NCBI RefSeq assembly: GCF_004104355.1
Contig: NZ_RJLM01000004.1
Coordinates: 124,001 to 188,000 of the forward strand
Length of the DNA: 64,000 nt
Direction of reading: 5' to 3'
From: Photobacterium chitinilyticum
GTDB lineage: Bacteria > Pseudomonadota > Gammaproteobacteria > Enterobacterales > Vibrionaceae
A model generated the notes under the pieces. It had not been told where the DNA came from and did not search any database. It saw only the letters and a program-made list of their open reading frames with translations. The position numbers were made by a program, and so were the translations under genes. Each line of letters starts with the position of its first letter. Position 1 is the first letter of the stretch. Shown in pieces: positions 9,989 through 19,200 of the stretch.

Positions 9989-11215
9989 TCAGTCTGTCGC
10001 TGTTTTTTCAAAATAAGAGGCCCATTTTAAAGACTCCATATAGAGATCTGCAATGTCTGATTCATGAAGGCCGAGCTGTTTGCTTAGTTCGCTGACGTCT
10101 TCCCACTGTGCTTTATCGTATGCCATGATTAATTTGAGAATACTGCCTAGTGGGCCAGTTTGGTGTACCAGTGCCTTCTGGACTTCTTTACTGAGGGGAA
10201 GAAGGGTGATCACATCTTCAATCGGTTGGTCGAGTAAGGAGTCTAGTAGTGAGAATAATCCGGTTAAAAAGGCCTGGTTACCGATTATTTCCGTTGCGGC
10301 CAGGTTACTCAAACGTTCGCAGAAGTGTGCTCTTTGCAGCGACAGGCTGTAGAGTGACTGCGGTTTTTTCTCAGTTGCATGGGCGGTGGCAACGAAGGTG
10401 ACAAACCGTTTCAGGCGTTCCTCACCGAGATAGACCAGCGCTTGCTTGAATGAGGAAATGGGCTTTGCCTGAGAGTATCTCATGTTGTTGACGTGACGCA
10501 GCAGTTTGTAAGACAGCGAGACATCGGTGGCAATGATACTTTCGACGGTATTAAAATCCACGTCGGGCAGGGTAATTTCCTTGTAAAGGCGCAGAGTGGT
10601 CAATGCACACGGCGTTAGCGTTTTGCGCTGCATCATTTCCGGCTGGCTGAAGAAAAAACCCTGGAAAAGGTCAAAACCAGCATCATAGGCTTCGGTGAAC
10701 TCATCATGGGTTTCGACTTTTTCGGCCAGAAACAGGATTTTGTTCACTTTGTCTTTATGGTGGCGCATGAAGAAGCGGGCCTTCGCAATAGGTACCGTGC
10801 GAATATCAAATTTGATGATATGGATATGCGGCAGGAAACGGTTCCACGCTGCACTCGGAATAAAATCATCAAGGGCAAGGGTATACCCTTTTTCTTTGAG
10901 CTCGATAACGGCTTCTAGCAATTCGTCACTTGGATCGCAGGTTTCCAGGATCTCAATAATGAAGCTTTTTTTGGGAAACATCAGCGGTGTGCGCTGAATG
11001 AGGCTGTTATAGGGAAAATTGACGAAGGCTTTTTTACCCCCCGTTGCTTCTATTGCTCCAGATGTAAAGAAATTATCGGCTAACAGACGGTTCGTTGCAT
11101 GTTCATCACCAACATCAGGGAAGCAATTATTCGGTCCATCACGAAACAGCAACTCGTAGCCAACGGTTGCTTTGTCTCTGTTTAAAACAGGTTGTCGAGC
11201 AAGATATGAGTGCAT
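9989..11215 (-). CDS. EAL/HDOD cyclic-di-GMP signalling protein (YuxH type)
   Basis: 408 residues: EAL domain (1-200) followed by an HDOD domain (about 205-400), the architecture of the YuxH family and of Vibrio CdgJ. The residues used by active EAL phosphodiesterases can be traced: E21 (YELLFR in place of EALLR), N66, E88, D116-D117 (LALDDF), K135, E165/E168 (AEKVET) and Q185 (FQGFFFSQP). The set looks complete, so cyclic-di-GMP hydrolysis is possible, though some family members only bind. HDOD is a degenerate HD-type domain usually acting in signalling scaffolds. No membrane segment, so cytoplasmic. Upstream member of a pair with ychJ. Confidence 0.88.
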   Translation of the reverse strand: MHSYLARQPVLNRDKATVGYELLFRDGPNNCFPDVGDEHATNRLLADNFFTSGAIEATGGKKAFVNFPYNSLIQRTPLMFPKKSFIIEILETCDPSDELLEAVIELKEKGYTLALDDFIPSAAWNRFLPHIHIIKFDIRTVPIAKARFFMRHHKDKVNKILFLAEKVETHDEFTEAYDAGFDLFQGFFFSQPEMMQRKTLTPCALTTLRLYKEITLPDVDFNTVESIIATDVSLSYKLLRHVNNMRYSQAKPISSFKQALVYLGEERLKRFVTFVATAHATEKKPQSLYSLSLQRAHFCERLSNLAATEIIGNQAFLTGLFSLLDSLLDQPIEDVITLLPLSKEVQKALVHQTGPLGSILKLIMAYDKAQWEDVSELSKQLGLHESDIADLYMESLKWASYFEKTATD

Positions 11216-11445
11216 GAATTATGATGTTATTTATTAATATTATGGGTGATAATTTGTCTGGTGGCAGTCGCGATAAAGGGGCGTAACCGCGTTTATATCA
11301 AGGCCGCTTTACAGACTAAATACTACGAATATTTATGGTTTCACATAGTGATACTAATAGCAAATCATGACTGTGACCGACAACATAGAATCATTCACTA
11401 AGTTGATCAACAATATAGCCCCTTTTATTAAACTTTGTGCACAAT

Positions 11446-12339
11446 ATGACGGTGTTTACAGTCATACAAGCTGGATTGCTTGTAGGTGGAGGTGTTTTTG
11501 TTGTCATGTTACTAAATGCATGGCGCAAGAATCGAACGCAGGAAGCGCACACGAAGATTTTTCCGATTGGCCTTATTGGTGGTTTTGCCAATTTTTGCGA
11601 TACCCTCGGGGTTGGCAGCTTTGCAATTAAAACGGCCGGATATAAGCAGTTTAAGCTGGTTGATGACAAGCTGCTGCCAGGCACGTTGAACTGCCAGGCG
11701 GTAGTGGCTACTGTCGCTCAGTCGTTGATCTTTCTGACGGCGGTTGATGTCGACGAAGTGACAATGGTGAGTTTGGTTCTGGCTGCCTGTTTGGGTGCGA
11801 CACTTGGTGCTCGACTTGTATCCGGCTGGGATCGGCAGTTGATCCGGCTGGCGATGAGCGGGGCATTATTGGTGGTTGCCAGCCTGATGCTAGCGGGCCA
11901 GTTAGAGCTGTTTCCTCTTGGCGGATTGGCGCTGGGGCTTAGTGGCTGGAAACTGGGTGTTGCGATTGTCGGCAATTTCCTGTTTGGTGCTTTGATGACT
12001 GTTGGGATTGGCCTGTATGCTCCCTGTATGACAATGGTGTACCTGCTTGGTATGCATCCGCTTGCAGCATTTCCGATCATGATGTGTTCCTGTGCCTTCT
12101 TGACTTTCTTCTCGGCTGGTAGTTTTATCCGGATGAACCGTATTAACAGCCGGGCGGCTATGATTGTTGCAATCACAGGGCCGATAGGCGTTGTCATTGC
12201 GGCTTATCTGGTCAAGTCGTTAGATCTTCAGTTATTAACCTGGCTGGTGATCGGTGTAGTGCTTTATACCTCACTGTCGATGTACCGTTCTTGGTCGGGT
12301 GAGCGTGCAAAGTTGAACTCAGTTCAATCGCCATTGTGA
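11446..12339 (+). CDS. TSUP (TauE/SafE) family membrane permease
   Basis: About 297 residues with eight or so hydrophobic helices, beginning MTVFTVIQAGLLVGGG. The loop PIGLIGGFANFCDTLGVGSFA in the N-terminal half and GIGLYAPCMTMVYLLGM in the C-terminal half are the paired half-repeat motifs of the TSUP family, which exports or imports sulfite, sulfonates or related organic anions across the inner membrane. Substrate is not deducible. The start is uncertain: an in-frame GTG at 11437 is nine bases upstream and neither has a good ribosome site. Single gene, converging on lpxH. Confidence 0.8.
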   Translation: MTVFTVIQAGLLVGGGVFVVMLLNAWRKNRTQEAHTKIFPIGLIGGFANFCDTLGVGSFAIKTAGYKQFKLVDDKLLPGTLNCQAVVATVAQSLIFLTAVDVDEVTMVSLVLAACLGATLGARLVSGWDRQLIRLAMSGALLVVASLMLAGQLELFPLGGLALGLSGWKLGVAIVGNFLFGALMTVGIGLYAPCMTMVYLLGMHPLAAFPIMMCSCAFLTFFSAGSFIRMNRINSRAAMIVAITGPIGVVIAAYLVKSLDLQLLTWLVIGVVLYTSLSMYRSWSGERAKLNSVQSPL

Positions 12340-12352
12340 GTTTAGGAAAAGG

Positions 12353-12378
12353 AAAGGTACGCTATGGCGTACCTTTTT
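12353..12378. terminator. Bidirectional terminator between TSUP gene and lpxH
   Basis: Stem AAAGGTACGC / GCGTACCTTT with a TATG loop, followed by T5 on the plus strand and by CCTTTTCC on the minus strand. It sits between two converging stop codons. Confidence 0.85.
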
Positions 12379-12391
12379 AGTAGTGAGCCAT

Positions 12392-13117
12392 TTAGGAAAA
12401 ATCTCGCGTTTCCAGCTGGCAGCCATCGGGCGTGCAGACCAGCACCGAACCATGATCGTACCAGTCACCGAGTACTGTCCGTAGCGCGGGCTGGCTGTCG
12501 ACCGTTAAGCTGTGGACATCAGGGCGGTGTGTATGGCCATGAATCATTGCCAGAACCTGATAGTCTGCCATCACCTTCTCTACCTCCTCCGGCGTGACAT
12601 CCATGATATCTTGTTGCTTTGCCTCGTTGGTCATGCTGCTGTTACTACGCAGTTTGTTACCGATTTTCTGGCGGTAGGACAACGGTAAGCGGAAGAAAAG
12701 CCATTGAATAAATCGGTTATGCACTTTCTTTCGATAACGCTGGTAGTCATCATCCAGTGTGCACAAGGTATCGCCATGCAGGAGCAATGTCGGCTTGCCA
12801 TAAAGATCAATCACGGTATGTTCCGGCAACAGCTGCACACCGGTTTCCAGACTAAATCGCTTTCCGACCAAAAAGTCACGGTTCCCGTGAATGAAGTAGC
12901 AGGGAACACCAGAATCAGTCAGTTGCTTAAAGGCAGACTTGATTTGCTGGTGGAAGGGAGAGTTGTCATCGTCACCTATCCACATTTCGAATAAGTCGCC
13001 CAATACATACAGTGCGTCGATCCCCTTTGTTTCCTCTTTCATGAAAGTAAGAAAACAGTCGGTGATATCGGTACGTTCGGCACTGAGGTGCAGATCAGAA
13101 ATAAACAGTATTGTCAT
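12392..13117 (-). CDS. lpxH: UDP-2,3-diacylglucosamine diphosphatase
   Basis: Calcineurin-like metallophosphoesterase, 241 residues, hydrolysing UDP-2,3-diacylglucosamine to lipid X in lipid A synthesis at the inner membrane face. All five metal-site blocks are visible: ISDLHL, LGDLFEMWIGDD, HGNRDFLVG, LLHGDTLCT and IHGHTHRP. Lies 42 bp downstream of ppiB on the same strand, the arrangement seen in E. coli (ppiB-lpxH), so probably co-transcribed from the ppiB promoter. Confidence 0.96.
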   Translation of the reverse strand: MTILFISDLHLSAERTDITDCFLTFMKEETKGIDALYVLGDLFEMWIGDDDNSPFHQQIKSAFKQLTDSGVPCYFIHGNRDFLVGKRFSLETGVQLLPEHTVIDLYGKPTLLLHGDTLCTLDDDYQRYRKKVHNRFIQWLFFRLPLSYRQKIGNKLRSNSSMTNEAKQQDIMDVTPEEVEKVMADYQVLAMIHGHTHRPDVHSLTVDSQPALRTVLGDWYDHGSVLVCTPDGCQLETRDFS

Positions 13118-13159
13118 AAGGAAGGGAGGGCGGCAATAAGACCGCCCTGAGAGTATTGA

Positions 13160-13657
13160 TTACTCTTCGATAGTTACGCTGTTGATAGCAACTTCTTCAA
13201 CTGGTACGTCCTGGTGAACATAGCCCCAGTTACCGGTAGAAACTGCTTTGATCTTGTTTACAACGTCCATACCTTCAACAACTTCTGCAAATACACAATA
13301 GCCCCAGCCATCAGGTGTCTCTGATTTGAAATCCAGGAATTTGTTGTCGTTAACGTTGATGAAGAACTGTGAGCTGGCTGAATGCGGCTCCATAGTACGT
13401 GCCATTGCCAACGTACCTACTTTGTTGCTTAGGCCGTTGCTCGCTTCATTTTTGATTGGCGCGCGGGTTTCTTTTTCTTCCATACCAGAAGACATGCCGC
13501 CGCCCTGGATCATGAAGCCATCGATAACACGGTGGAAAAGTGTATCGTTGTAGAAACCGTCACGGCAGTATTGCAGGAAGTTTGCACACGTTTCAGGCGC
13601 TTTTTCTGTGTTTAGCTGAATCTTGATGTCACCAAAAGTAGTGTGAAGCGTTACCAT
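13160..13657 (-). CDS. ppiB: Peptidyl-prolyl cis-trans isomerase B (cytoplasmic cyclophilin)
   Basis: Single-domain cyclophilin of 165 residues without signal peptide, so the cytoplasmic PpiB type. Catalytic and binding residues are in [14 protein letters not shown] (the catalytic Arg), [13 protein letters not shown] and [15 protein letters not shown]. It catalyses proline isomerisation in folding proteins. First gene of a ppiB-lpxH unit; divergent from cysS, again as in E. coli. Confidence 0.97.
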   Translation of the reverse strand: MVTLHTTFGDIKIQLNTEKAPETCANFLQYCRDGFYNDTLFHRVIDGFMIQGGGMSSGMEEKETRAPIKNEASNGLSNKVGTLAMARTMEPHSASSQFFINVNDNKFLDFKSETPDGWGYCVFAEVVEGMDVVNKIKAVSTGNWGYVHQDVPVEEVAINSVTIEE

Positions 13658-13698
13658 GAGCTTGTCCTTTAATGGATGTTTATTGCTTTAAATGAGGG

Positions 13699-13726
13699 AT
13701 TTTATATTACTAAGGAAAGGCGTCAA
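13699..13726 (-). promoter_or_regulatory. Sigma70-type promoter of ppiB-lpxH
   Basis: On the minus strand TTGACG (13726-13721), a 16-bp spacer, then TAAAAT (13704-13699); the start codon follows 41 bp later. Good match to both hexamers. Confidence 0.6.
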
Positions 13727-14008
13727 CATGATCTCTCATCATTCTCTGTCTAAGGTGAAATAAGGTGACTATTTCACCGAATTCTATGCCAAACCAATAA
13801 GTAAACACTTTGGTATAACTATAGGTGAACAGAACTGAAAACGGGAATTCAATTATCGCTCTGTTCAGCGCTTTTCGACACAGTGAGTGTTTTATCTCCC
13901 AAGCAGGTATAAACCACCTTCTTAGCGCATTTTTCCTTGCCTTCATTTGCCATAAGAGGTGTAATTACTCCTCTTAAAGTAACCCCATAAAATGAGTAAC
14001 TACGAGAC
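13727..14008. other. Divergent intergenic region ppiB-cysS
   Basis: The whole gap is 13658-14008 (351 bp). Apart from the ppiB promoter I see no terminator or convincing gene. It must hold the cysS promoter. A minus-strand open frame of 78 codons here has no family resemblance and no ribosome site. Confidence 0.6.
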
Positions 14009-15391
14009 ATGTTAAAGATCTATAACTCGCTCACTAGACAGAAAGAGGAATTTACACCCATCCAGCCTGGTAAAGTAGGCATGTACGTCTGTGGGGTTAC
14101 CATTTACGATTTGTGTCACATCGGTCATGGCCGTACTTTCGTGTCGTTCGATGTGATTTCGCGTTACCTGCGCTATTCAGGTTATGATCTGACCTTTGTT
14201 CGTAATATCACCGATATCGATGACAAGATCATTAAACGAGCGGCAGAGAATGGCGAAAGCTGTGATTCGTTGACTGAACGTTTGATTGGTGAAATGCACA
14301 ACGATTTTGATGCGCTAGGCATGAAGCGTCCGGACATTGAACCGCGCGCAACGGCTTACATTGCTGAAATTATTGCGATGTGTGAGCGCCTGATCGAGCG
14401 CGGATTTGCCTATGTTGCCGATAATGGCGACGTAATGTTTGAAGTCAGCAAGTTTGATGAATATGGCAAGCTGTCGAAACAGGATCTTGAGCAGCTACAG
14501 GCAGGTGCTCGTGTTGATATCGAAACGGCTAAGCGCAGTCCGCTGGATTTCGTGCTGTGGAAAATGTCAAAGCCAGGTGAGCCGACGTGGGAATCGCCAT
14601 GGGGTGCTGGCCGTCCGGGCTGGCACATCGAATGTTCGGCAATGAACTCGGCGATCCTTGGTGATCATTTTGATATCCACGGCGGCGGTTCTGATCTGCA
14701 GTTCCCGCACCATGAAAATGAAATTGCCCAGTCATGCTGTGCAACGGGTTCACAGTATGTGAACACCTGGATGCATAGTGGCATGGTAATGGTTGATCGC
14801 GAGAAGATGTCCAAGTCTTTGGGTAACTTCTTTACCATTCGCGATGTACTGGGTTACTTCGATGCTGAAACCGTACGGTATTTCTTGATGTCTGGTCACT
14901 ACCGTAGCCAGCTGAACTACAGCGAAGATAACCTGAAGCAGGCGCGTTCTGCCCTTGAGCGTCTGTATACATCACTGCGTGGTTTGGATGTGCAAGTCCC
15001 TGCCGCTGGTGGTGATGAGTTTGTCACGCGATTCAAAGAGTCGATGGATGATGACTTTAATACGCCAGAAGCGTATTCCGTGCTGTTTGACATGGCGAGA
15101 GAAATCAACCGTCTGAAGTCTGATGACGTAGCTGCGGCTTCGGCGTTGGGTGCCCGCATGCGTGAGTTGGCAGACATTCTTGGTTTGTTGGGCCAGGAAC
15201 CGGAGGCCTTCCTGCAAGGTGGTGCCGGTGAAAGCGATGATGTTGCTGAAATCGAAGCGCTTATCCAGCAGCGACTGGATGCCCGAGCAGCGAAAGACTG
15301 GGCTGCAGCTGATGCGGCTCGTGACAAGCTGCTGGCGATGGATATTATTCTTGAAGACGGCCCGCAGGGTACGACTTGGCGACGTAAGTAA
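14009..15391 (+). CDS. cysS: Cysteinyl-tRNA synthetase
   Basis: Class I aminoacyl-tRNA synthetase, 460 residues, charging tRNA-Cys. The HIGH motif is H37-I-G-H40 (LCHIGHGRT), the KMSKS motif is in [14 protein letters not shown] near residue 268, and zinc-site residues include C28 and the GWHIECSAM and HHENEIAQS segments. The C-terminal anticodon-binding domain ends [12 protein letters not shown], identical in form to E. coli CysS (461 residues). Monocistronic, with its own terminator. Confidence 0.98.
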   Translation: MLKIYNSLTRQKEEFTPIQPGKVGMYVCGVTIYDLCHIGHGRTFVSFDVISRYLRYSGYDLTFVRNITDIDDKIIKRAAENGESCDSLTERLIGEMHNDFDALGMKRPDIEPRATAYIAEIIAMCERLIERGFAYVADNGDVMFEVSKFDEYGKLSKQDLEQLQAGARVDIETAKRSPLDFVLWKMSKPGEPTWESPWGAGRPGWHIECSAMNSAILGDHFDIHGGGSDLQFPHHENEIAQSCCATGSQYVNTWMHSGMVMVDREKMSKSLGNFFTIRDVLGYFDAETVRYFLMSGHYRSQLNYSEDNLKQARSALERLYTSLRGLDVQVPAAGGDEFVTRFKESMDDDFNTPEAYSVLFDMAREINRLKSDDVAAASALGARMRELADILGLLGQEPEAFLQGGAGESDDVAEIEALIQQRLDARAAKDWAAADAARDKLLAMDIILEDGPQGTTWRRK

Positions 15392-15414
15392 AAATCGCTT
15401 TTAGCAACAACATC

Positions 15415-15442
15415 AACCGGAGCCATTGGCTCCGGTTTTTTT
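15415..15442 (+). terminator. cysS terminator
   Basis: Stem AACCGGAGCC / GGCTCCGGTT with an ATT loop and a T7 tract, 24 bp after the cysS stop. Confidence 0.93.
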
Positions 15443-15710
15443 ATCCCTCGCGATCGGTGGCGTAACAATAGTGAAATAACGGGGCAATACACTTCAGGCA
15501 TGTGACACCCAATTGGTTTTCAGCCGAACAATTAAATTTGATCTGGTGTCACCATTCGAAAATAAAATGTTCCAAATCGATTGTTTTCGATCACGTTTAG
15601 AGCAATAGGTCTAAAATGATGATTCAATTCTGATTACTATGCTTTGGTTGAATAACCCAATGATGCTTTCTTTCCCCAATGAAATGTATCGATTGTTAAG
15701 GACGATAATA
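15443..15710 (+). promoter_or_regulatory. glpQ upstream region with possible tandem GlpR operators
   Basis: The cysS-glpQ gap is 319 bp. At 15566-15585 the sequence AATGTTCCAAATCGATTGTT agrees with 15 of 20 positions of the GlpR consensus as I remember it (WATGTTCGWTAWCGAACATW), and an overlapping weaker copy follows at 15582-15601 (TTCGATCACG core). GlpR is the glycerol-3-phosphate-responsive repressor that controls glpTQ in E. coli. An 8-bp inverted repeat (GTGACACC 15502-15509, GGTGTCAC 15545-15552) lies just upstream. Suggestive only. Confidence 0.35.
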
Positions 15711-16796
15711 ATGAAAAAATTATGGCTTGCCGCTGCGATTGGTAGCACCTTGCTTGCTTCACCCCTTTTCGCTCAATCAGCTCAAGATTCCGATAAGATT
15801 GTTGTTGCCCACCGTGGTGCCTCAGGATACTTGCCTGAACATACCTTGCCAGCCAAAGCAATGGCTTATGCGATGAAACCTGACTTCATTGAGCAGGATG
15901 TGGTGATGACCAAAGATGACCGGTTAGTGGTCTTACATGATCATTACCTGGATCGCGTCACAAATGTGGCGAAGGTTTTTCCTGAGCGAGCCCGTGATGA
16001 TAGCCGTTATTATGCGATTGATTTTACTCTGGCCGAAATTAAGCAGCTAAGCGTAACCGAAGGCTTTAATATCAAAGACGGCAAGCAGGTTCAGGGGTTC
16101 CCTGAGCGTTATCCGATGTGGCAGTCTGACTTTAAAGTGCCTACCTTCGAAGAAGAGATTGAGATGATCCAGGGGCTGAATAAATCTCTGGGTTATGACA
16201 TTGGTATTTACCCTGAAATCAAAGCGCCATGGTTCCATCGCCATGAAGGCAAAGATATCAGTAAAGCTGTGCTGAAAGTACTTAAAGGTTATGGCTACAT
16301 CAGCAAAGACAGCAATGTCTTTCTGCAGACGTTTGACTTTAATGAGCTCAAGCGTATCCATGAAGAGCTAATGCCTGCAATGGGGATGGACGTTAAGTTA
16401 GTGCAGCTATTGGCCTACACCGACTGGAATGAAACCATGGTGTATGACAGCAAAGGTCAGGCCCAGCCTTATAACTATGACTGGATGTTTGCCAAGGGCG
16501 GGATGGAAAAAGTCGCCAAATATGCTGATGGCGTCGGTCCCTGGAAACCAATGGTCGTTTCTGATCAGTCGACCAAGGGTAATATCAAGCTTACCGGCTT
16601 GGTGAAGGCCGCTCACCAGGAAGGTATGCAGGTTCATCCTTATACTTTCCGCGCCGACACTGGTCGCATTCCGGCCTATGCGAATGATTTTAACGATATG
16701 TTGGATATTTTCTACAATACCGCCAACGTTGATGGGGTGTTTACGGATTTCCCGGATCGTGCGGTTGGCTTTCTGTCTGCTGAAAAAAAACAATAA
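15711..16796 (+). CDS. glpQ: Periplasmic glycerophosphodiester phosphodiesterase
   Basis: 361-residue precursor (E. coli GlpQ 358) hydrolysing glycerophosphodiesters to glycerol-3-phosphate and alcohol in the periplasm. Residues 1-21 are a signal peptide (MKKLWLAAAIGSTLLASPLFA, cleaved before QSAQ, my prediction). The GDPD motifs are VAHRGASGYLPEHT, IEQDVVMTKD and VLHDHYLD, and the typical insert with YPEIKAPWFH follows. The start at 15711 is preferred to an upstream in-frame ATG at 15639 because it directly precedes the signal peptide and has AAGGACG upstream. No glpT is adjacent, unlike E. coli. Confidence 0.95.
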   Translation: MKKLWLAAAIGSTLLASPLFAQSAQDSDKIVVAHRGASGYLPEHTLPAKAMAYAMKPDFIEQDVVMTKDDRLVVLHDHYLDRVTNVAKVFPERARDDSRYYAIDFTLAEIKQLSVTEGFNIKDGKQVQGFPERYPMWQSDFKVPTFEEEIEMIQGLNKSLGYDIGIYPEIKAPWFHRHEGKDISKAVLKVLKGYGYISKDSNVFLQTFDFNELKRIHEELMPAMGMDVKLVQLLAYTDWNETMVYDSKGQAQPYNYDWMFAKGGMEKVAKYADGVGPWKPMVVSDQSTKGNIKLTGLVKAAHQEGMQVHPYTFRADTGRIPAYANDFNDMLDIFYNTANVDGVFTDFPDRAVGFLSAEKKQ

Positions 16797-16831
16797 AATA
16801 ATGACTGGCAATAGCGCCGGTTGACTAGGTG

Positions 16832-16861
16832 AAGCGGCACAATGAATTGTGCCGCTTTTTT
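16832..16861 (+). terminator. glpQ terminator
   Basis: Perfect 12-bp stem AAGCGGCACAAT / ATTGTGCCGCTT with a 2-base centre and a T6 tract, 35 bp after the stop. Confidence 0.92.
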
Positions 16862-16888
16862 CTTATGATCGCTGTCAAAGGCAAGTAC

Positions 16889-17707
16889 TTAAAACTTCTC
16901 CGGCAACTCTGTACCACATTTCTTACAATAATTCGCATCATCTTCGTGGCCGCTGGTGGAGCAGTTCATACAGCGAACAAGGTCGCGCTGTGTTTTCATT
17001 TCCTGGCTGAGCTCCGCCGTAATAATGCCTGTCGGGATTGCCAATATGGAGTAGCCTAGCAGCATAGTAAATGCGGCTAGTGTCTTGCCGAGATTGGTCT
17101 GCGGTACGATATCTCCATAGCCGACAGTCGTAATGGTTACGATTGCCCAGTAGATACTTGCTGGGATACTGGTGAAGCCGTTATCTGGCCCTTCGATGGC
17201 ATAAAGCAATGCACCCAGTACGGTGACCAGAATTACGACTGTGCTAAAGAAGACGAGGATTTTTCGCTGTGCCATCAATAAGGATCGCAGCAATATATTG
17301 GAATCTTTAAGAAATCGAGCCAGCTTTAATATACGGAATATGCGCATGACCCGAATAAGCCTGACGATTAATAGATAGTTAGAGCCCGGGAACAGGAAGG
17401 CGATATAGCTTGGCAATATCGCGATAAGATCGATAACACCATAGAAGCTTCTGGCATAGGCCCACGGTCGCGGGGAGCAGTAAAGTCGGGCGATATACTC
17501 GACAGTAAAGAGCAGGGTAAATAACCACTCCATGACAAAAAGAAGGTGAGAAAACTCAGTTGCGACACCTTCAACAGACGAGAGTATGAGGACTAGTTCA
17601 GAGCACAAGATAGCAACTATCAGGACGATATCGAAATATTGCCCAGCTTTGGTCTGAGTGCCAAAAATGACCTGATAGAACTTCTGCCGTGTATTGAGCG
17701 TAACCAT
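16889..17707 (-). CDS. Voltage-gated K+ channel subunit with C-terminal zinc ribbon
   Basis: 272 residues with the six-helix plan of voltage-gated potassium channels: S1-S3 within about 25-110, an S4 with regularly spaced arginines (RLIRVMRIFRILKLARF, residues 116-132), S5, pore helix and the K+ selectivity filter TTVGYGD at 193-199, then S6. After a short linker the cytoplasmic tail carries two CxxC pairs (C246/C249 and C261/C264), a rubredoxin-like zinc ribbon, instead of the RCK domain many bacterial channels have. Inner-membrane protein; probably tetrameric. Single gene converging on glpQ. Confidence 0.9.
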   Translation of the reverse strand: MVTLNTRQKFYQVIFGTQTKAGQYFDIVLIVAILCSELVLILSSVEGVATEFSHLLFVMEWLFTLLFTVEYIARLYCSPRPWAYARSFYGVIDLIAILPSYIAFLFPGSNYLLIVRLIRVMRIFRILKLARFLKDSNILLRSLLMAQRKILVFFSTVVILVTVLGALLYAIEGPDNGFTSIPASIYWAIVTITTVGYGDIVPQTNLGKTLAAFTMLLGYSILAIPTGIITAELSQEMKTQRDLVRCMNCSTSGHEDDANYCKKCGTELPEKF

Positions 17708-17837
17708 AAAATTCTGAAATAAATAGAAGTATTACTAGATAGGATAATGAACAATTGGAGGGGTTACCAGCTGTCGGCAAGGGGCCCTCCTCATAATGAG
17801 ATGAAGAGGGACTCTTGTGAGAGTGTCGGGCGAAGAG

Positions 17838-18476
17838 TTAGGCCAGGCCCGGAAATAACGCGCGCAGGCCGTTGGCAATAAACTCTATCCCGAGGGCTGC
17901 CAGGATCAGGCCCATAATACGGGTGATGACGTTGATGCCGGTTTGACCAAGAAATCGAACAATGATCGGCGCGGCACGAAATAGCATCCAACAGCAAAAA
18001 GCAAAGGCTACAATCGTTGCGGCAATACCCAGTGTGCTGGCTACTCCAGGATAGCGCGAGCTATAAACAATAGTCGAACTAATAGCACCCGGTCCGGCCA
18101 TGAGTGGCATTGCCAGCGGAACGACACCTATCTGCTCACGGCTAATGGATTCTGATTTTTCTTGTTTGTTCTGTTTATCTTCACCTAGTTTACCGCTCAT
18201 CATCGAGAAGGCGATAGTCAGTAACAGCAAACCACCAGCGACTCGAAACGAATCGAGCGAAATGCTGAACATATCTAATAAAAACTGACCCGCTAGCAGC
18301 GATACAGTCAGAATAACACTGACAGCAAGGCTCGCGGTATAGGCCGTTCTATTTCTCTCTTCGGCGTTCATATGAGCGGTCAGAGAAACAAAGATAGGCA
18401 TAATGCCGATAGGGTTGACGGCGGCGATTAGACCAACGAAAAATTGTAAGAAAATGGCGATTTCGATTGTTTGCAT
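17838..18476 (-). CDS. ychE: MarC-family inner membrane protein YchE
   Basis: 212 residues (E. coli YchE 215), six predicted membrane helices. The sequence is plainly YchE rather than MarC: NPIGIMPIFVSL, GKLGEDKQNKQEKSE, PLAMPLMAGPGAISSTIV and QTGINVITRIMGL. Function is not known; the family was once linked to multiple antibiotic resistance but that was not borne out. The start at 18476 (MQTIEIAIFLQFF) is chosen by alignment; the frame stays open for 36 more codons upstream, and no good ribosome site is visible. It is divergent from adhE, a neighbour pair also found in E. coli. Confidence 0.9.
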   Translation of the reverse strand: MQTIEIAIFLQFFVGLIAAVNPIGIMPIFVSLTAHMNAEERNRTAYTASLAVSVILTVSLLAGQFLLDMFSISLDSFRVAGGLLLLTIAFSMMSGKLGEDKQNKQEKSESISREQIGVVPLAMPLMAGPGAISSTIVYSSRYPGVASTLGIAATIVAFAFCCWMLFRAAPIIVRFLGQTGINVITRIMGLILAALGIEFIANGLRALFPGLA

Positions 18477-19025
18477 TGCGGGATCATCTAACAAACGTAA
18501 AAAATAAGAAGCTAACTTCCTCCTCTTTAACAGGTTGCTATACAGCATCAATGAGTAATGACTGCAATATGATAGTTGTAGCATTGCGAGAACATTACTG
18601 CTTACAGATCATACTATTGACCTTTTAGACAGCTTCCTGTTATTTGGCGCTACTTTAAGCTAAAGCGTAACGCTGCACCAATTAAAAATAGTTATCTCTA
18701 ACCTTATTAATAATTATCGGTAAATTATGTGTTATACCGCTGTAAAACAAAGGTGTTTTGCATTACTCTTTATGGGTGTTCGGTGTGCCACACGGGATGT
18801 AACTGCGTTGATTTTATTCCGGTAAATTTGCGAATCATGTCTCATATGCCATCAAATATAGCTAATTATGTATGTTTGTTACGTAATGTTCGTTCCCTGA
18901 AATATTGTTTTACGGTCGCAATTGCTTGACTTGCAAGCGCGGAGCTCACAAAACAAGCTTTTAAGCTGTTGATTTAATGCGATGCAGCTCGAGTTTTGAC
19001 AAAAAGTACTCCTATAGGGTTACAA
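18477..19025. other. Intergenic region ychE-adhE, upstream part
   Basis: About 550 bp of AT-rich sequence without a supportable gene. It contains the short dyad AGCTTTTAAGCT near 18957 and a 66-codon open frame at 18729-18929 that looks spurious (many Cys, no ribosome site). The adhE promoter elements lie immediately after it; Rex or other operators may be present but I could not identify one. Confidence 0.6.
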
Positions 19026-19067
19026 GTGATCTAAATCAATTTTTTTCAGGCTATGAAATAATATAAT
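19026..19067 (+). promoter_or_regulatory. adhE promoter with class II FNR site
   Basis: GTGAT-CTAA-ATCAA at 19026-19039 matches the FNR consensus TTGAT-N4-ATCAA except for the first base. A perfect TATAAT lies at 19062-19067. A start about 7 bases after it (near 19074) puts the FNR site centre (19032.5) at -41.5, the standard position for class II activation. The 5' leader to the ATG would be about 127 nt. Confidence 0.7.
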
Positions 19068-19200
19068 CAGTTTTGAAAGCAATTTACTAAGTATGTGTGT
19101 TGTCGGGTTGTAAAGAACAGGGTGTTCATTACCGATATCCAATAGGGAATAAAGACGTATTCTTACTAAATAGTTTTTAATATTAAGTTAGGAGTTAACT

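Noticed and set aside
13710-13946. 78-codon minus-strand frame upstream of ppiB
   Set aside because: Overlaps the ppiB promoter, no ribosome site, no recognisable family.
18729-18929. 66-codon frame in the adhE upstream region
   Set aside because: Cys-rich random-looking sequence with no ribosome site, in a regulatory region.
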